Positions 33,556-41,244 of a stretch of DNA of 64,000 nt are shown here, piece by piece. Source of the DNA: Fusicatenibacter saccharivorans (GTDB lineage: Bacteria; Bacillota; Clostridia; Lachnospirales; Lachnospiraceae); contig NZ_JAQEGR010000005.1 in assembly GCF_027667425.1 (NCBI RefSeq), forward strand, positions 62,001-126,000, read 5' to 3'. Made by a program: the position numbers and the translations under genes. The notes beneath the pieces are model-generated. The model was not told the origin of the DNA. It ran no database searches and saw nothing but the letters and a program-made list of their open reading frames with translations. Every line of letters begins with the position of its first letter. Position 1 is the first letter of the stretch.

Positions 33556-35085
33556 ATGATCAACGGAGAATTAATCGTTGACAACTTTGCTGGCGGTGGC
33601 GGGGCAAGTACAGGCATTGAACTTGCTACTGGTTATAGCGTTGATATTGCTATAAATCACGATCCAGAGGCAATTCGAATGCACCAGACCAATCATCCAA
33701 ACACAAAACACTATTGCGAAGATGTATGGATGGTAGATCCTGTTAAGGTTTGCAATGGACGTCCAGTAGGGCTTGCCTGGTTTTCACCAGATTGTAAACA
33801 TTTCAGCAAAGCAAAAGGCGGAAAGCCCAAGGATAAGAACATCCGTGGCTTGGCCTGGGTAGCCTGCAGATGGGCGGGATTAGTACGTCCGCGAGTTATT
33901 ATGCTGGAGAATGTAGAGGAATTCAAAGGATGGGGGCCTCTTAACAGGCAGCATCATCCAATCAAAGCCAAACGCGGCACAACATTTCAGAAATTTGTTC
34001 ATCAGCTCAATGATTTAGGATATGAGGTTCAATATCGAGAGCTGATTGCTGCTGATTATGGCGCACCTACAACCCGAAAGAGATTTTTTCTGATTGCTCG
34101 ATGCGACGGAAAGCCTATTGTATGGCCCTCACCTACGCATGCGCCGGCTGATAGCCCAGAAGTCAAAAATGGGCATTTAAAGCCATATCTGGGAGCCTAC
34201 ACGCAAATCGACTTTCAGCGTCCTTGCCCAAGTATTTTTGATACGGCAGAAGAAATTAAGGAAAAATATGGCATCCGTGCGCAAAGACCGCTTTCTCCGA
34301 AAACGATGGAGCGGATTGCAAGAGGAATCCAAAAATATATCTTAGAGAACCCAGAACCTTTTCTTGTCCAATGCAACCACGGTGGAGATCGGAAAGCAGG
34401 GGATTTACACATCCCGCTCCCTACAATCACAGCGAAAAATGGGTATGGAATTGTGCGGCCGACGCTTGCTCCCTGCAAATCAGGAAAAATTTCTGCATTT
34501 TTGCACAAATATTATTCAGGAGGATATAAAGGAGCAGGAGAATGCATGAAAAATCCATTACCTACTGTTACTGCATGGGATCATAACAGCATTGTGGCTG
34601 CAACTCTTGTTCAGATGAATAATCACTGCGATGGAAAGGACATTCGGAATCCTCTTCCTACCATCACAGCCGGAGACGGACATTTCGGTGAAGTAAGAGC
34701 CTTTCTTTTGAAATTCCATGGAAATCGTAGCGAAGGAGACCTGAAAGAACCATTAAATGTCATAACTACCAAAGATAAATTCGGGCTTGTTACAATTTCA
34801 GGAACGGATTATCAAATCGTAGATATTGGGCTGAGAATGCTGGAACCACAGGAACTTTATGGATGCCAGGGCTTTCCAAGTGATTATATCATCGATCATG
34901 ACTATACGGGAAAGACCTATCAGAGAGCAGAGCAGGTTAAAAGATGTGGCAATGCCGTTTGCCCACCCATACCAGCCGCCCTTGTAAAAGCGAATCTTCC
35001 TGAACTGTGCAAAGCAGAAAGGCAGCCCATTTGTCGCCCAGACAGAATCCAAACTGAGCGCAATGGACAGTTGAAATTTGCATAA
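33556..35085 (+). CDS. dcm: DNA cytosine C5-methyltransferase (phage/ICE type)
   Basis: 509 residues. Motif I VDNFAGGGGASTGIELATGY, catalytic motif IV WFSPDCKHFSKAKGG, motif VI IMLENVEEF, motif VIII APTTRKRFFLIAR, and the late motifs YGCQGFPSDYII and RCGNAVCPPI. A target-recognition insert lies around residues 220-430, with repeated phrases NPLPTVTAWDHNS and NPLPTITAGDGHF. This long form is common on large Clostridial phages and ICEs. Own promoter and leader; no cognate nuclease seen. Confidence 0.9.
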   Translation: MINGELIVDNFAGGGGASTGIELATGYSVDIAINHDPEAIRMHQTNHPNTKHYCEDVWMVDPVKVCNGRPVGLAWFSPDCKHFSKAKGGKPKDKNIRGLAWVACRWAGLVRPRVIMLENVEEFKGWGPLNRQHHPIKAKRGTTFQKFVHQLNDLGYEVQYRELIAADYGAPTTRKRFFLIARCDGKPIVWPSPTHAPADSPEVKNGHLKPYLGAYTQIDFQRPCPSIFDTAEEIKEKYGIRAQRPLSPKTMERIARGIQKYILENPEPFLVQCNHGGDRKAGDLHIPLPTITAKNGYGIVRPTLAPCKSGKISAFLHKYYSGGYKGAGECMKNPLPTVTAWDHNSIVAATLVQMNNHCDGKDIRNPLPTITAGDGHFGEVRAFLLKFHGNRSEGDLKEPLNVITTKDKFGLVTISGTDYQIVDIGLRMLEPQELYGCQGFPSDYIIDHDYTGKTYQRAEQVKRCGNAVCPPIPAALVKANLPELCKAERQPICRPDRIQTERNGQLKFA

Positions 35086-35304
35086 ATATTGTGCGGAATT
35101 TTCACGTAGACGCTTGGAAGACCCGCGGACACATGCGGACATATAAGTCCGGAAAAACTGTATATATTAAAGAAACTACGCACCACCGGAAAGCACATAA
35201 CGGTGATGCGCAAAATGTAAAAATGATTGTGAAATCATTAAAAGAATAGTAATTTAAATTTTGCAAATGAAAAATTGCTTTCATGGGAAAAGAAGGATGA
35301 AAAT

Positions 35305-35565
35305 ATGAATAAAATTGAAACACCAACGCTGGATATAATGATTGAAATTCAGGAACAATCACAGCTTTGTGGAGAATTTCTTGATTGGCTCTTAAGAAAA
35401 TATACCATGTTTGACAGAAAACAAAAGAGAGAAAGTCCATTTGCCAATGTTATGGGTAACGGAGACTATATCAATAAAGAAAAGTTACTTGCTGAATTTT
35501 TTGATATTGATTTAGTAGAAGCTGAAAAAGAACGACAAGCTATTCTGGATGCTATGCAACGATGA
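35305..35565 (+). CDS. Unknown 86-residue protein
   Basis: ATG 35305 after AGAAGGATG. Helical, amphipathic, with ETPTLDIMIEIQEQSQLCGE and LLAEFFDIDLVEAEKERQAI. Resembles small helical phage proteins. Function unknown. Confidence 0.55.
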   Translation: MNKIETPTLDIMIEIQEQSQLCGEFLDWLLRKYTMFDRKQKRESPFANVMGNGDYINKEKLLAEFFDIDLVEAEKERQAILDAMQR

Positions 35566-35656
35566 AAGATTGTCTTAAATGTGACCGTTCCAAAAGATAG
35601 TAAAATAAATCTTTAATGTATTGAATATTTTTCACATAAAACATAACCTGTTTTAT

Positions 35657-35703
35657 AGCACATGATAAAAATTAAAGTTTATTTTTATCGTGTGCTTTTT
35701 TTA
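35657..35703 (+). terminator. Rho-independent terminator
   Basis: AGCACATGATAAAAAT / ATTTTTATCGTGTGCT long stem and T-run. Confidence 0.85.
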
Positions 35704-35704
35704 C

Positions 35705-35735
35705 AATTCTATTAATATCAGTAGAAAGAGAGGTA
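35705..35735 (+). promoter_or_regulatory. Element promoter, truncated leader
   Basis: AATTCTAT at 35705 and TCAG at 35718 keep the 13-nt spacing, but the stem partner and loop are absent. Confidence 0.5.
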
Positions 35736-35741
35736 ATGAGC

Positions 35742-36041
35742 ATGATACACGCTATATGTGATTTTTGTGGAAAAGACTGTGATAGAACGGCAACGCTGTT
35801 ATCTATGACACCTTTTCAAAATTTTGCTAGGTATCATACAGATAATGAACCATATGGAAATAGAGAAAAAACTAGAAGTTTTGTAATCTGCTATGAATGT
35901 TGTAAAAAACATAATCTTCCTAATCCGTATGAAACATATTCAGGAATTACTAAGCAAGAGGGGCATTATGAGAAATGCCTTGATAATTATACAGATGTTG
36001 ACCTTGTAGAAGATAAAAAATACGATAAGAGATTTGATTAA
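35742..36041 (+). CDS. Small zinc-finger-like protein
   Basis: 99 residues from ATG 35742 (GAGAGG at good spacing). CDFCGKDC near the start and CYECCKKH in the middle give two Cys pairs suited to bind zinc. The end is acidic (YTDVDLVEDKKYDKRFD). More AT-rich than its neighbours. Function unknown. Confidence 0.6.
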   Translation: MIHAICDFCGKDCDRTATLLSMTPFQNFARYHTDNEPYGNREKTRSFVICYECCKKHNLPNPYETYSGITKQEGHYEKCLDNYTDVDLVEDKKYDKRFD

Positions 36042-36098
36042 ATAAGGATTTAACTGATGATAGCTCAAGGTGAAGATAATTAAAAGGAGACAAATAAT

Positions 36099-36476
36099 AT
36101 GCAAAAAAAATTTATAACAATTGCAAGAGAAAATAAAAATGCAGACTTTTATTTAGTATGTCATACAGCCTGTAATGAACTAGGAAACTTTCAATGGTTC
36201 TTAAAAGATGACCCCAACTCTGAACATGAAGTAAATCTTGAAAACCAAGTTTATGAATCATTTTCAACTGACTCAAATTGGATCAGAAAAAATGCAGAAA
36301 ATAAGTGGCTAGGTTGTCATTGTCTATTAAAAGATGATGAATATAATGAATATACAGAAATGATTTGTCATCTATCAAGCGATATTTTAACCATGCTTCG
36401 CAATAATATTTTTGATATGATTAGTACATTTAATTCTCAAGGGAATTTTGACCATAATTATATTTTAGAAAATTAA
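36099..36476 (+). CDS. Unknown 125-residue protein
   Basis: AAAGGAGAC before ATG. Contains FYLVCHTACNELGNFQWFLK and a C-terminal helical region. Together with the previous gene it forms an AT-rich insert that ends abruptly inside an older gene (next entry). Function unknown. Confidence 0.6.
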   Translation: MQKKFITIARENKNADFYLVCHTACNELGNFQWFLKDDPNSEHEVNLENQVYESFSTDSNWIRKNAENKWLGCHCLLKDDEYNEYTEMICHLSSDILTMLRNNIFDMISTFNSQGNFDHNYILEN

Positions 36477-36477
36477 A

Positions 36478-36906
36478 TACGAATTTGATCCACTTTTTGT
36501 CCTTTCTCCGGGATATAACGAGGGATATTATCTGGATCTTTCTATCCGCGGAGCCTGGTCTATTACGTACAAAATAGACACGCTTCATTTAGGTACCATA
36601 AAAACGCTGGGTAATTCCGTAGAAGGAATCCGTCAGATGGCAACACTCTATGGAGAATGCCTTGTTTCGTTTCAGAAGATCATGCATGATAATATGGATT
36701 CGTTTACTCGAAAAGGCTTCGATCTGAAGTTCTATAACACAAAAAAGGAATATTCCGGCGGATTTTCCGGTTTAGAGAGTTCCGACATAGCCCGCCAGCG
36801 ATTCCAGGAATATCATTCAAAATCGCCTGAAGAGCTTAATTATGGTATTATTCGGGACAATATGTCTCGTAGAGAAAAAATTGTTACAGAAAGGAGCAGC
36901 TTATGA
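36478..36906 (+). pseudogene. Unknown gene missing its 5' end
   Basis: An open frame begins one base after the previous stop with no start codon or ribosome site (YEFDPLFVLSPGYNEGYYLD) and runs for 142 codons to ERSSL. The compact codon use differs from the AT-rich genes just upstream. The start has been cut off, most likely by insertion of the preceding two-gene segment. An internal ATG at 36637 is the only possible restart. Its stop overlaps the next ATG. Confidence 0.6.
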
Positions 36907-37292
36907 AAATCAATTTTTCCATAAACTATAAAGGATACACTGCTGATATATCATACGAACCAGAAGATAAGATCTATGTAGGTGAGGTCCGCTGCATTTC
37001 TGATTCTTTGAATTTTCATGGAAGATCCATTCTTGAGGTCAACGCAATGTTTCACCAATCCATTGAGAATTATTTGGATCTCTGCAAACAGATTGGTAAA
37101 GATCCTGAAAGGGCTGCCGACTATGAGCTTGCATGCAGAATTTACACCTGCATTTCTGATAATACGGATTGTACGACAGAACCCGAAGCAGTAGAAGCGC
37201 TCAGAGAAGCCGTTTTAAAGAGTGGAAAAGCCGGTACTTCAGCTTTTGAGTTATTATGTGATCGTATTGAAGAATTGCTGGAAAACAAGTAA
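36903..37292 (+). CDS. HicB-like antitoxin-family protein
   Basis: 129 residues. Residues 1-75 (INYKGYTADISYEPEDKIYV, GEVRCISDSLNFHGRS, FHQSIENYLDLCKQIGKDPE) match the HicB partial-RNase-H-fold antitoxin. The C-terminal 50 residues form an extra helical part, not the usual short DNA-binding tail. No HicA toxin (60-residue dsRBD-like) is adjacent, so it is an orphan or a HicB-derived regulator. The start overlaps the previous gene by ATGA. Confidence 0.7.
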   Translation: MKINFSINYKGYTADISYEPEDKIYVGEVRCISDSLNFHGRSILEVNAMFHQSIENYLDLCKQIGKDPERAADYELACRIYTCISDNTDCTTEPEAVEALREAVLKSGKAGTSAFELLCDRIEELLENK

Positions 37293-37306
37293 AAAGCACT
37301 ATTCAG

Positions 37307-37353
37307 AAAGGTTCTGGGAACACTGCAGATGCATGTGTTTCCGGAACCTTTTT
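37307..37353 (+). terminator. Rho-independent terminator
   Basis: AAAGGTTCtGGGAACAC / GTGTTtCCGGAACCTTT stem and T-tail. Confidence 0.85.
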
Positions 37354-37383
37354 CAATTTTTCAAAAAATCCCATTGTGTTTTC

Positions 37384-37391
37384 AATACTAT
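37384..37391 (+). promoter_or_regulatory. Element -10 octamer AATACTAT
   Basis: Lies 36 bp before the TTG start of the surface protein gene; no hairpin follows. Confidence 0.45.
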
Positions 37392-37426
37392 ATTTGAACA
37401 ACAAATACAATAGGAGGTATGAAAAA

Positions 37427-38935
37427 TTGAGACACAAAAAACTTATTATTGGAACAGGTATTTGCCTTCTAGGCATTGCCTTATCTGCCGCATGGTTTAT
37501 TCCATGCAAATTGGAAGCTACTTACGCTGGTAAAACACCTTATCAGTACGATGCAGTCTCTGCCAAAAGCTTTCATGCAAACACTGTAAGCCTGCTCGGA
37601 AGGAAAAATCCGGTAACAGACATTTCTATCAGCCCTAAAAAGCTGTCTAAGTCCATCCAACGCATTACTGTGACGTACGGAGATATGTCCGTATCTGTAC
37701 CTGTAAAAGCTATTAAAGCCGATCATATCGCATGGAGTTATGCGGATGGACCGATCTACGAAGGAGATTCTTTCCACTCGGAAGACATATCTGCGAAGCT
37801 TATTTATGCGGATAATACCCAAAAGGAACTGGCCGTATCCGATTTTGAACTCACAAAGACTCCTGAAATTTTAACTGCAGATGATCATACTGTAACTGCA
37901 AAGACTATTCTGGGCGAGGAGCAGTATGAGATTCCACTGAACACGATCAGCAAATTGTCAATGGAAAGTAAAGAACTTCTCTATGAAGGGGATTATCCAA
38001 AATCTGATTTTTCTTATGAAGTCACGTATAGTGGCAACGAAAAGAAAGAATTGTCTGTAGATGATGTTGAAATTTCTGACACAATTTCATTGGCAGCAGG
38101 AAATAATGATATTTCTGTTACCTATCTTGGAAAAGAATATACATCAACAATCACTGCAAAGCAAAAAACAGCTGCTGTCGTCGCCGCCGAGACCTATAAG
38201 GCAGAATTAGATAATAGTGTATCTAATGTCACAACCGATAGTATTTTCGTTTCCGTTCAGCAAAAATACACGGAGAGCGGTGAATATTTCTTAACCCATA
38301 TTATCGTCAACGATCCATCTAATCAAGTCAAAGGCGGACTATCAAATGACAGTTGGGGCAGCTATAGAGAATATCCGACTACATATGCCGGCCGTACAGG
38401 AGCAGCAGTCACAACAAACGGCAGTTATTTTTCATATGATAGTGGGCAACCTGTATGCGCTGGATGTTTTATTAAAGATGGAAAAATTTTAAAAGACGGT
38501 GTGACGAATGGGAAAGAAATCTGCCTGGACAACACTGGAAAGTTTTATACTCCATCGGCTGGAATTTCAGCTTCTACACTCCTTGCATCCGGAGTCAAAG
38601 ATATTTGGGGGACAGCTGATCCACTGCTAATCCAGGACGGTCAAAAAGTAGATTTGGCAAATCAGCAAAAAATAAATAATACTTACTATAACCGAACAGC
38701 AATCGGTATGGTTCAGCCAGGAGAGTATTATATGATTACTGCCGGAACGGCACAGTACAAAAATGGATTGTCTTTTGCTGAATTGCAGAGTATTTTCGCC
38801 AATCTTGGATGTACCTATGCAAGAAGCATGGACGGCGGCGGTAGCAGTTCCCTTGTCGTGAATGGAAAGTTATTAAACACACCTGCGCAATACGATGAAC
38901 GTCCGGTTGTCGATTTTCTGAGCTTTTTGCCATAA
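37427..38935 (+). CDS. Surface protein with NAGPA (phosphodiester glycosidase) domain
   Basis: 503 residues from TTG 37427 (AGGAGGT upstream). N-terminal membrane anchor IIGTGICLLGIALSAAWF. Residues about 45-270 form three Ig-like/bacterial surface repeats. The rest is a NAGPA-like domain: TTNGSYFSYDSGQPVCAG, RTAIGMVQPGEYYMITAG, and the family signature YARSMDGGGSSSLVVNG. NAGPA enzymes cleave phosphodiester-linked sugars; in Firmicutes related proteins act on wall sugars or exopolymers. Membrane-anchored and facing out. Confidence 0.82.
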   Translation: MRHKKLIIGTGICLLGIALSAAWFIPCKLEATYAGKTPYQYDAVSAKSFHANTVSLLGRKNPVTDISISPKKLSKSIQRITVTYGDMSVSVPVKAIKADHIAWSYADGPIYEGDSFHSEDISAKLIYADNTQKELAVSDFELTKTPEILTADDHTVTAKTILGEEQYEIPLNTISKLSMESKELLYEGDYPKSDFSYEVTYSGNEKKELSVDDVEISDTISLAAGNNDISVTYLGKEYTSTITAKQKTAAVVAAETYKAELDNSVSNVTTDSIFVSVQQKYTESGEYFLTHIIVNDPSNQVKGGLSNDSWGSYREYPTTYAGRTGAAVTTNGSYFSYDSGQPVCAGCFIKDGKILKDGVTNGKEICLDNTGKFYTPSAGISASTLLASGVKDIWGTADPLLIQDGQKVDLANQQKINNTYYNRTAIGMVQPGEYYMITAGTAQYKNGLSFAELQSIFANLGCTYARSMDGGGSSSLVVNGKLLNTPAQYDERPVVDFLSFLP

Positions 38936-38956
38936 ATATTCATAGCTCTGGATTGG

Positions 38957-38973
38957 ATGGGAAACTCTCCCAT
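38957..38973 (+). terminator. Weak hairpin after the NAGPA gene
   Basis: ATGGGA / TCCCAT short stem followed, 12 bases later, by a T-run. Confidence 0.45.
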
Positions 38974-38986
38974 TTATAATGACATT

Positions 38987-39094
38987 TTTGTTTTCGGGCT
39001 AATTTTTCATACTATTTTCATCAGATCAAATAAACGATGAAAGGAGTACCGAAACCTATAAGATCTGAAATACATTTTGTCAAGGAGTATATTT
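38987..39094 (+). promoter_or_regulatory. Shared promoter plus 5' hairpin leader, copy 10
   Basis: TTTGTT at 38987, CATACTAT at 39008, stem TCAGATC (39021-39027) with GATCTGA (39062-39068), AAAGGAG in the loop, CATTTTGTC after the stem. Confidence 0.8.
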
Positions 39095-39910
39095 ATGAAA
39101 CCTATTAAAATTTTGCGTCTAAACAGAAAGCATCTTTCACAAATGACCTATTATTTCACAAGTTTTCAGGATAATAGCTGTTCCCATGATGGACAGTCAT
39201 CTATCTGCCGTATTCACAGTATGCAATATATTCCGGTAACCCCTAATATGCGTGACTACAATTTGCTTGATTCCCTTGGTGTCGCACCTGATCTGGAGCG
39301 GATTCTGGATTATGCAATGTTATATGGTGCCACTTACGTAGAACTTACTGGAAATGATGCGGATATTGATCCTTTGCTCCCCACGTTCAAATGGACTCTG
39401 GACAACGATATCTTGTATGCTATTTTGAAAGATGGCGAACAGATGGCAACTTATTTTGCTATCGGAATTGATTTTCCTTGCCATTGCATTGTCCCAGCTA
39501 ACTTTGTACTTGGATCATCGGATTTTTCAGCATGCATTGAGGATACGTTACGTCGTATTGCTTCCTTATATCCTGAATCAACTACGGCAGAACTTTATGC
39601 CAACATGGGTGCTGTACCTGACGAAAAAATCCCGGAAGGAGAAGAGGATAACTGGGTTCCTGTAGATCTTGGATATTCGATTCCGGAAATTCTGAGGATT
39701 GAAAATTCGCCAAAGCCTCCACTTTACTTCAAGGTAAATCCTCATTATGAAGATACGCTGGCTTTTAAAATGCCCTATTTTGATATGGACTACCTTGAAA
39801 AACATGTTCGGCCCGAGTTTGATGAGATTTCAGAAATTATCCCAATTTCTCCAGAAGATTATCAAAAATCGATCAAATACGAAGATGTATGTACTTCCGC
39901 ACGGAACTAA
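39095..39910 (+). CDS. Unknown 271-residue protein
   Basis: ATG 39095 after AAGGAG. The middle holds LDYAMLYGATYVELTGNDAD and LPTFKW, the same pattern (YA...D.D...LPTxxW) that ends the DUF5983-like protein at 5878, here followed by a longer C-terminal domain. Cytoplasmic. Function unknown, but the shared motif suggests a common ligand or partner. Confidence 0.6.
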   Translation: MKPIKILRLNRKHLSQMTYYFTSFQDNSCSHDGQSSICRIHSMQYIPVTPNMRDYNLLDSLGVAPDLERILDYAMLYGATYVELTGNDADIDPLLPTFKWTLDNDILYAILKDGEQMATYFAIGIDFPCHCIVPANFVLGSSDFSACIEDTLRRIASLYPESTTAELYANMGAVPDEKIPEGEEDNWVPVDLGYSIPEILRIENSPKPPLYFKVNPHYEDTLAFKMPYFDMDYLEKHVRPEFDEISEIIPISPEDYQKSIKYEDVCTSARN

Positions 39911-39964
39911 ATCTATTTTACGACTATGCTCAAATGATATTTTTTATCAAGAAAGGATTATATT

Positions 39965-40147
39965 ATGCTGAATTTTTTGAAAAAACTTTTTATGCGTAAC
40001 CCAAAACACTACATCGTTTCCGGCCCATCTGTACCGGAGAAAGACTTTACAAACAAACGCAACGCGCGTAAATTTCTGTTTCAGAACAGTGAAAATGGCT
40101 ACGATGCTATGATCGACTGCCTTGATACAGATCCTTGCTGCAAATAA
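39965..40147 (+). CDS. Unknown 60-residue protein
   Basis: AAAGGATT before ATG. Basic helix MLNFLKKLFMRNPKHYIV, then a mixed segment ending DTDPCCK. Amphipathic N-terminus could associate with membranes. Function unknown. Confidence 0.5.
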   Translation: MLNFLKKLFMRNPKHYIVSGPSVPEKDFTNKRNARKFLFQNSENGYDAMIDCLDTDPCCK

Positions 40148-40167
40148 TCAAAAATCCCCATAGCCAC

Positions 40168-40208
40168 AAAGGTTCTGACTTCATTTTGAAGATTCAGGAC
40201 CTTTTTTA
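40168..40208 (+). terminator. Rho-independent terminator
   Basis: AAAGGTTCTGActTC / GAAgaTTCAGGACCTTT and six T. Confidence 0.8.
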
Positions 40209-40220
40209 TTTTATATTTAC

Positions 40221-40228
40221 AATACTAA
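40221..40228 (+). promoter_or_regulatory. Element -10 octamer AATACTAA
   Basis: Directly behind the terminator and 34 bp before the SLOG gene; no hairpin. Confidence 0.45.
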
Positions 40229-40261
40229 ATATATAGAAATTATTTCAAGGAGAGCATCAAC

Positions 40262-40768
40262 ATGGCTAAAGCATGCACATTTATCGGAAACAGAGACTTA
40301 TCATTAAATGAACAGTGGGCTTTGCGCCCCCGTCTGCAGCAGGCTATTCTGAATTATCTGAATGCAGGAGGCTATTTTTTTGCGTGTGGTGGCTCATATG
40401 GGTTTGACTTAGTTGCTGCGGAAGAAGTTCTGAATTTCAAACAATATTATCCCTATATCCAGATGATTCTGCTGCTCCCATATCCCCATTATACCTCAAG
40501 GTGGACGATGGAAGACCAGCAACGCTTACAACAGGTTATGCAATACAGTATTTATCGTTATTCTTATTCTGCTTATCGAAAAGGCATCTATTCAGAGCGT
40601 AATCAGCAGCTTATTGATGGTAGTAATTATTGTATTTACTATTCGGATTCCAAGACTGCGCCTTATACGCAATCCATCATAGATTATGCAATTGATAATG
40701 GAATATGGACTACAAACCTCGCTGATAACCTTCTTTGGAGCGCAGATGACTACTTTGAACATCTTTGA
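40262..40768 (+). CDS. SLOG-family (YpsA/DUF1273-like) nucleotide-sensing protein
   Basis: 168 residues after AAGGAGAG. TFIGNRDLS at the start and GGYFFACGGSYGFDLVAAEE form the Rossmann-like nucleotide site of the SLOG/DprA superfamily; IQMILLLPYPHYTSRW and NYCIYYSDSKTAPYT complete the YpsA-like pattern. SLOG proteins bind nucleotides or NAD-derived ligands in stress and anti-phage systems. With PARP genes 5 kb downstream, an ADP-ribose-type ligand is conceivable but unproven. Confidence 0.75.
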   Translation: MAKACTFIGNRDLSLNEQWALRPRLQQAILNYLNAGGYFFACGGSYGFDLVAAEEVLNFKQYYPYIQMILLLPYPHYTSRWTMEDQQRLQQVMQYSIYRYSYSAYRKGIYSERNQQLIDGSNYCIYYSDSKTAPYTQSIIDYAIDNGIWTTNLADNLLWSADDYFEHL

Positions 40769-40791
40769 GTGAAAATTTTTTAAATATTTAC

Positions 40792-40799
40792 AATACTAT
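40792..40799 (+). promoter_or_regulatory. Element -10 octamer AATACTAT
   Basis: Behind the SLOG gene with no terminator between; an AAGGAGG site at 40824 precedes a 5-codon frame (ATG 40841) rather than the next gene. Confidence 0.4.
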
Positions 40800-40854
40800 A
40801 CTTAGAAACAAAATTTACCAAAGAAGGAGGACGCTGTTTCATGTTTTTTAATGT

Positions 40855-41244
40855 ATGATTACGGCCAATAATTTAATGATCAAAACAGTATTAGAATTTT
40901 TGAATGAAATTTCCCTTCCAAAACCAGATAAGAACTCATATGCTGCTAATTTTTTGAAGTTGTATGAAAACGGTTCGGAAGCCACCTATGTGCATATTAC
41001 CAAAGAGAATGCATATGGAAAAGAATATCTGCAGATTTCGAATGATACAGGAGCTTGTATGTCTGACCGCGTTCAGCCATCTGAGCCTGTTTCCTATATT
41101 GATCTGATTCAGTTATCTGATAATATCTGCACCGTAGCGGAGCATGCAAAGGAATCAATTCCTTTCCAGCTTACTGCTGATGAATTTTGCTTAGTTACGG
41201 GCGTTGATATTTATAAATCAAATTTACAGGAGGACAAAAAGTGA
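40855..41244 (+). CDS. Unknown 129-residue protein
   Basis: ATG 40855 is poorly spaced from AAGGAGG (25 bases); a short frame MFFNV starts between them and ends 3 bases past the point where this frame begins, so translation may be re-initiated. Helical and acidic, no family recognised. Stop overlaps the next GTG start. Confidence 0.55.
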   Translation: MITANNLMIKTVLEFLNEISLPKPDKNSYAANFLKLYENGSEATYVHITKENAYGKEYLQISNDTGACMSDRVQPSEPVSYIDLIQLSDNICTVAEHAKESIPFQLTADEFCLVTGVDIYKSNLQEDKK

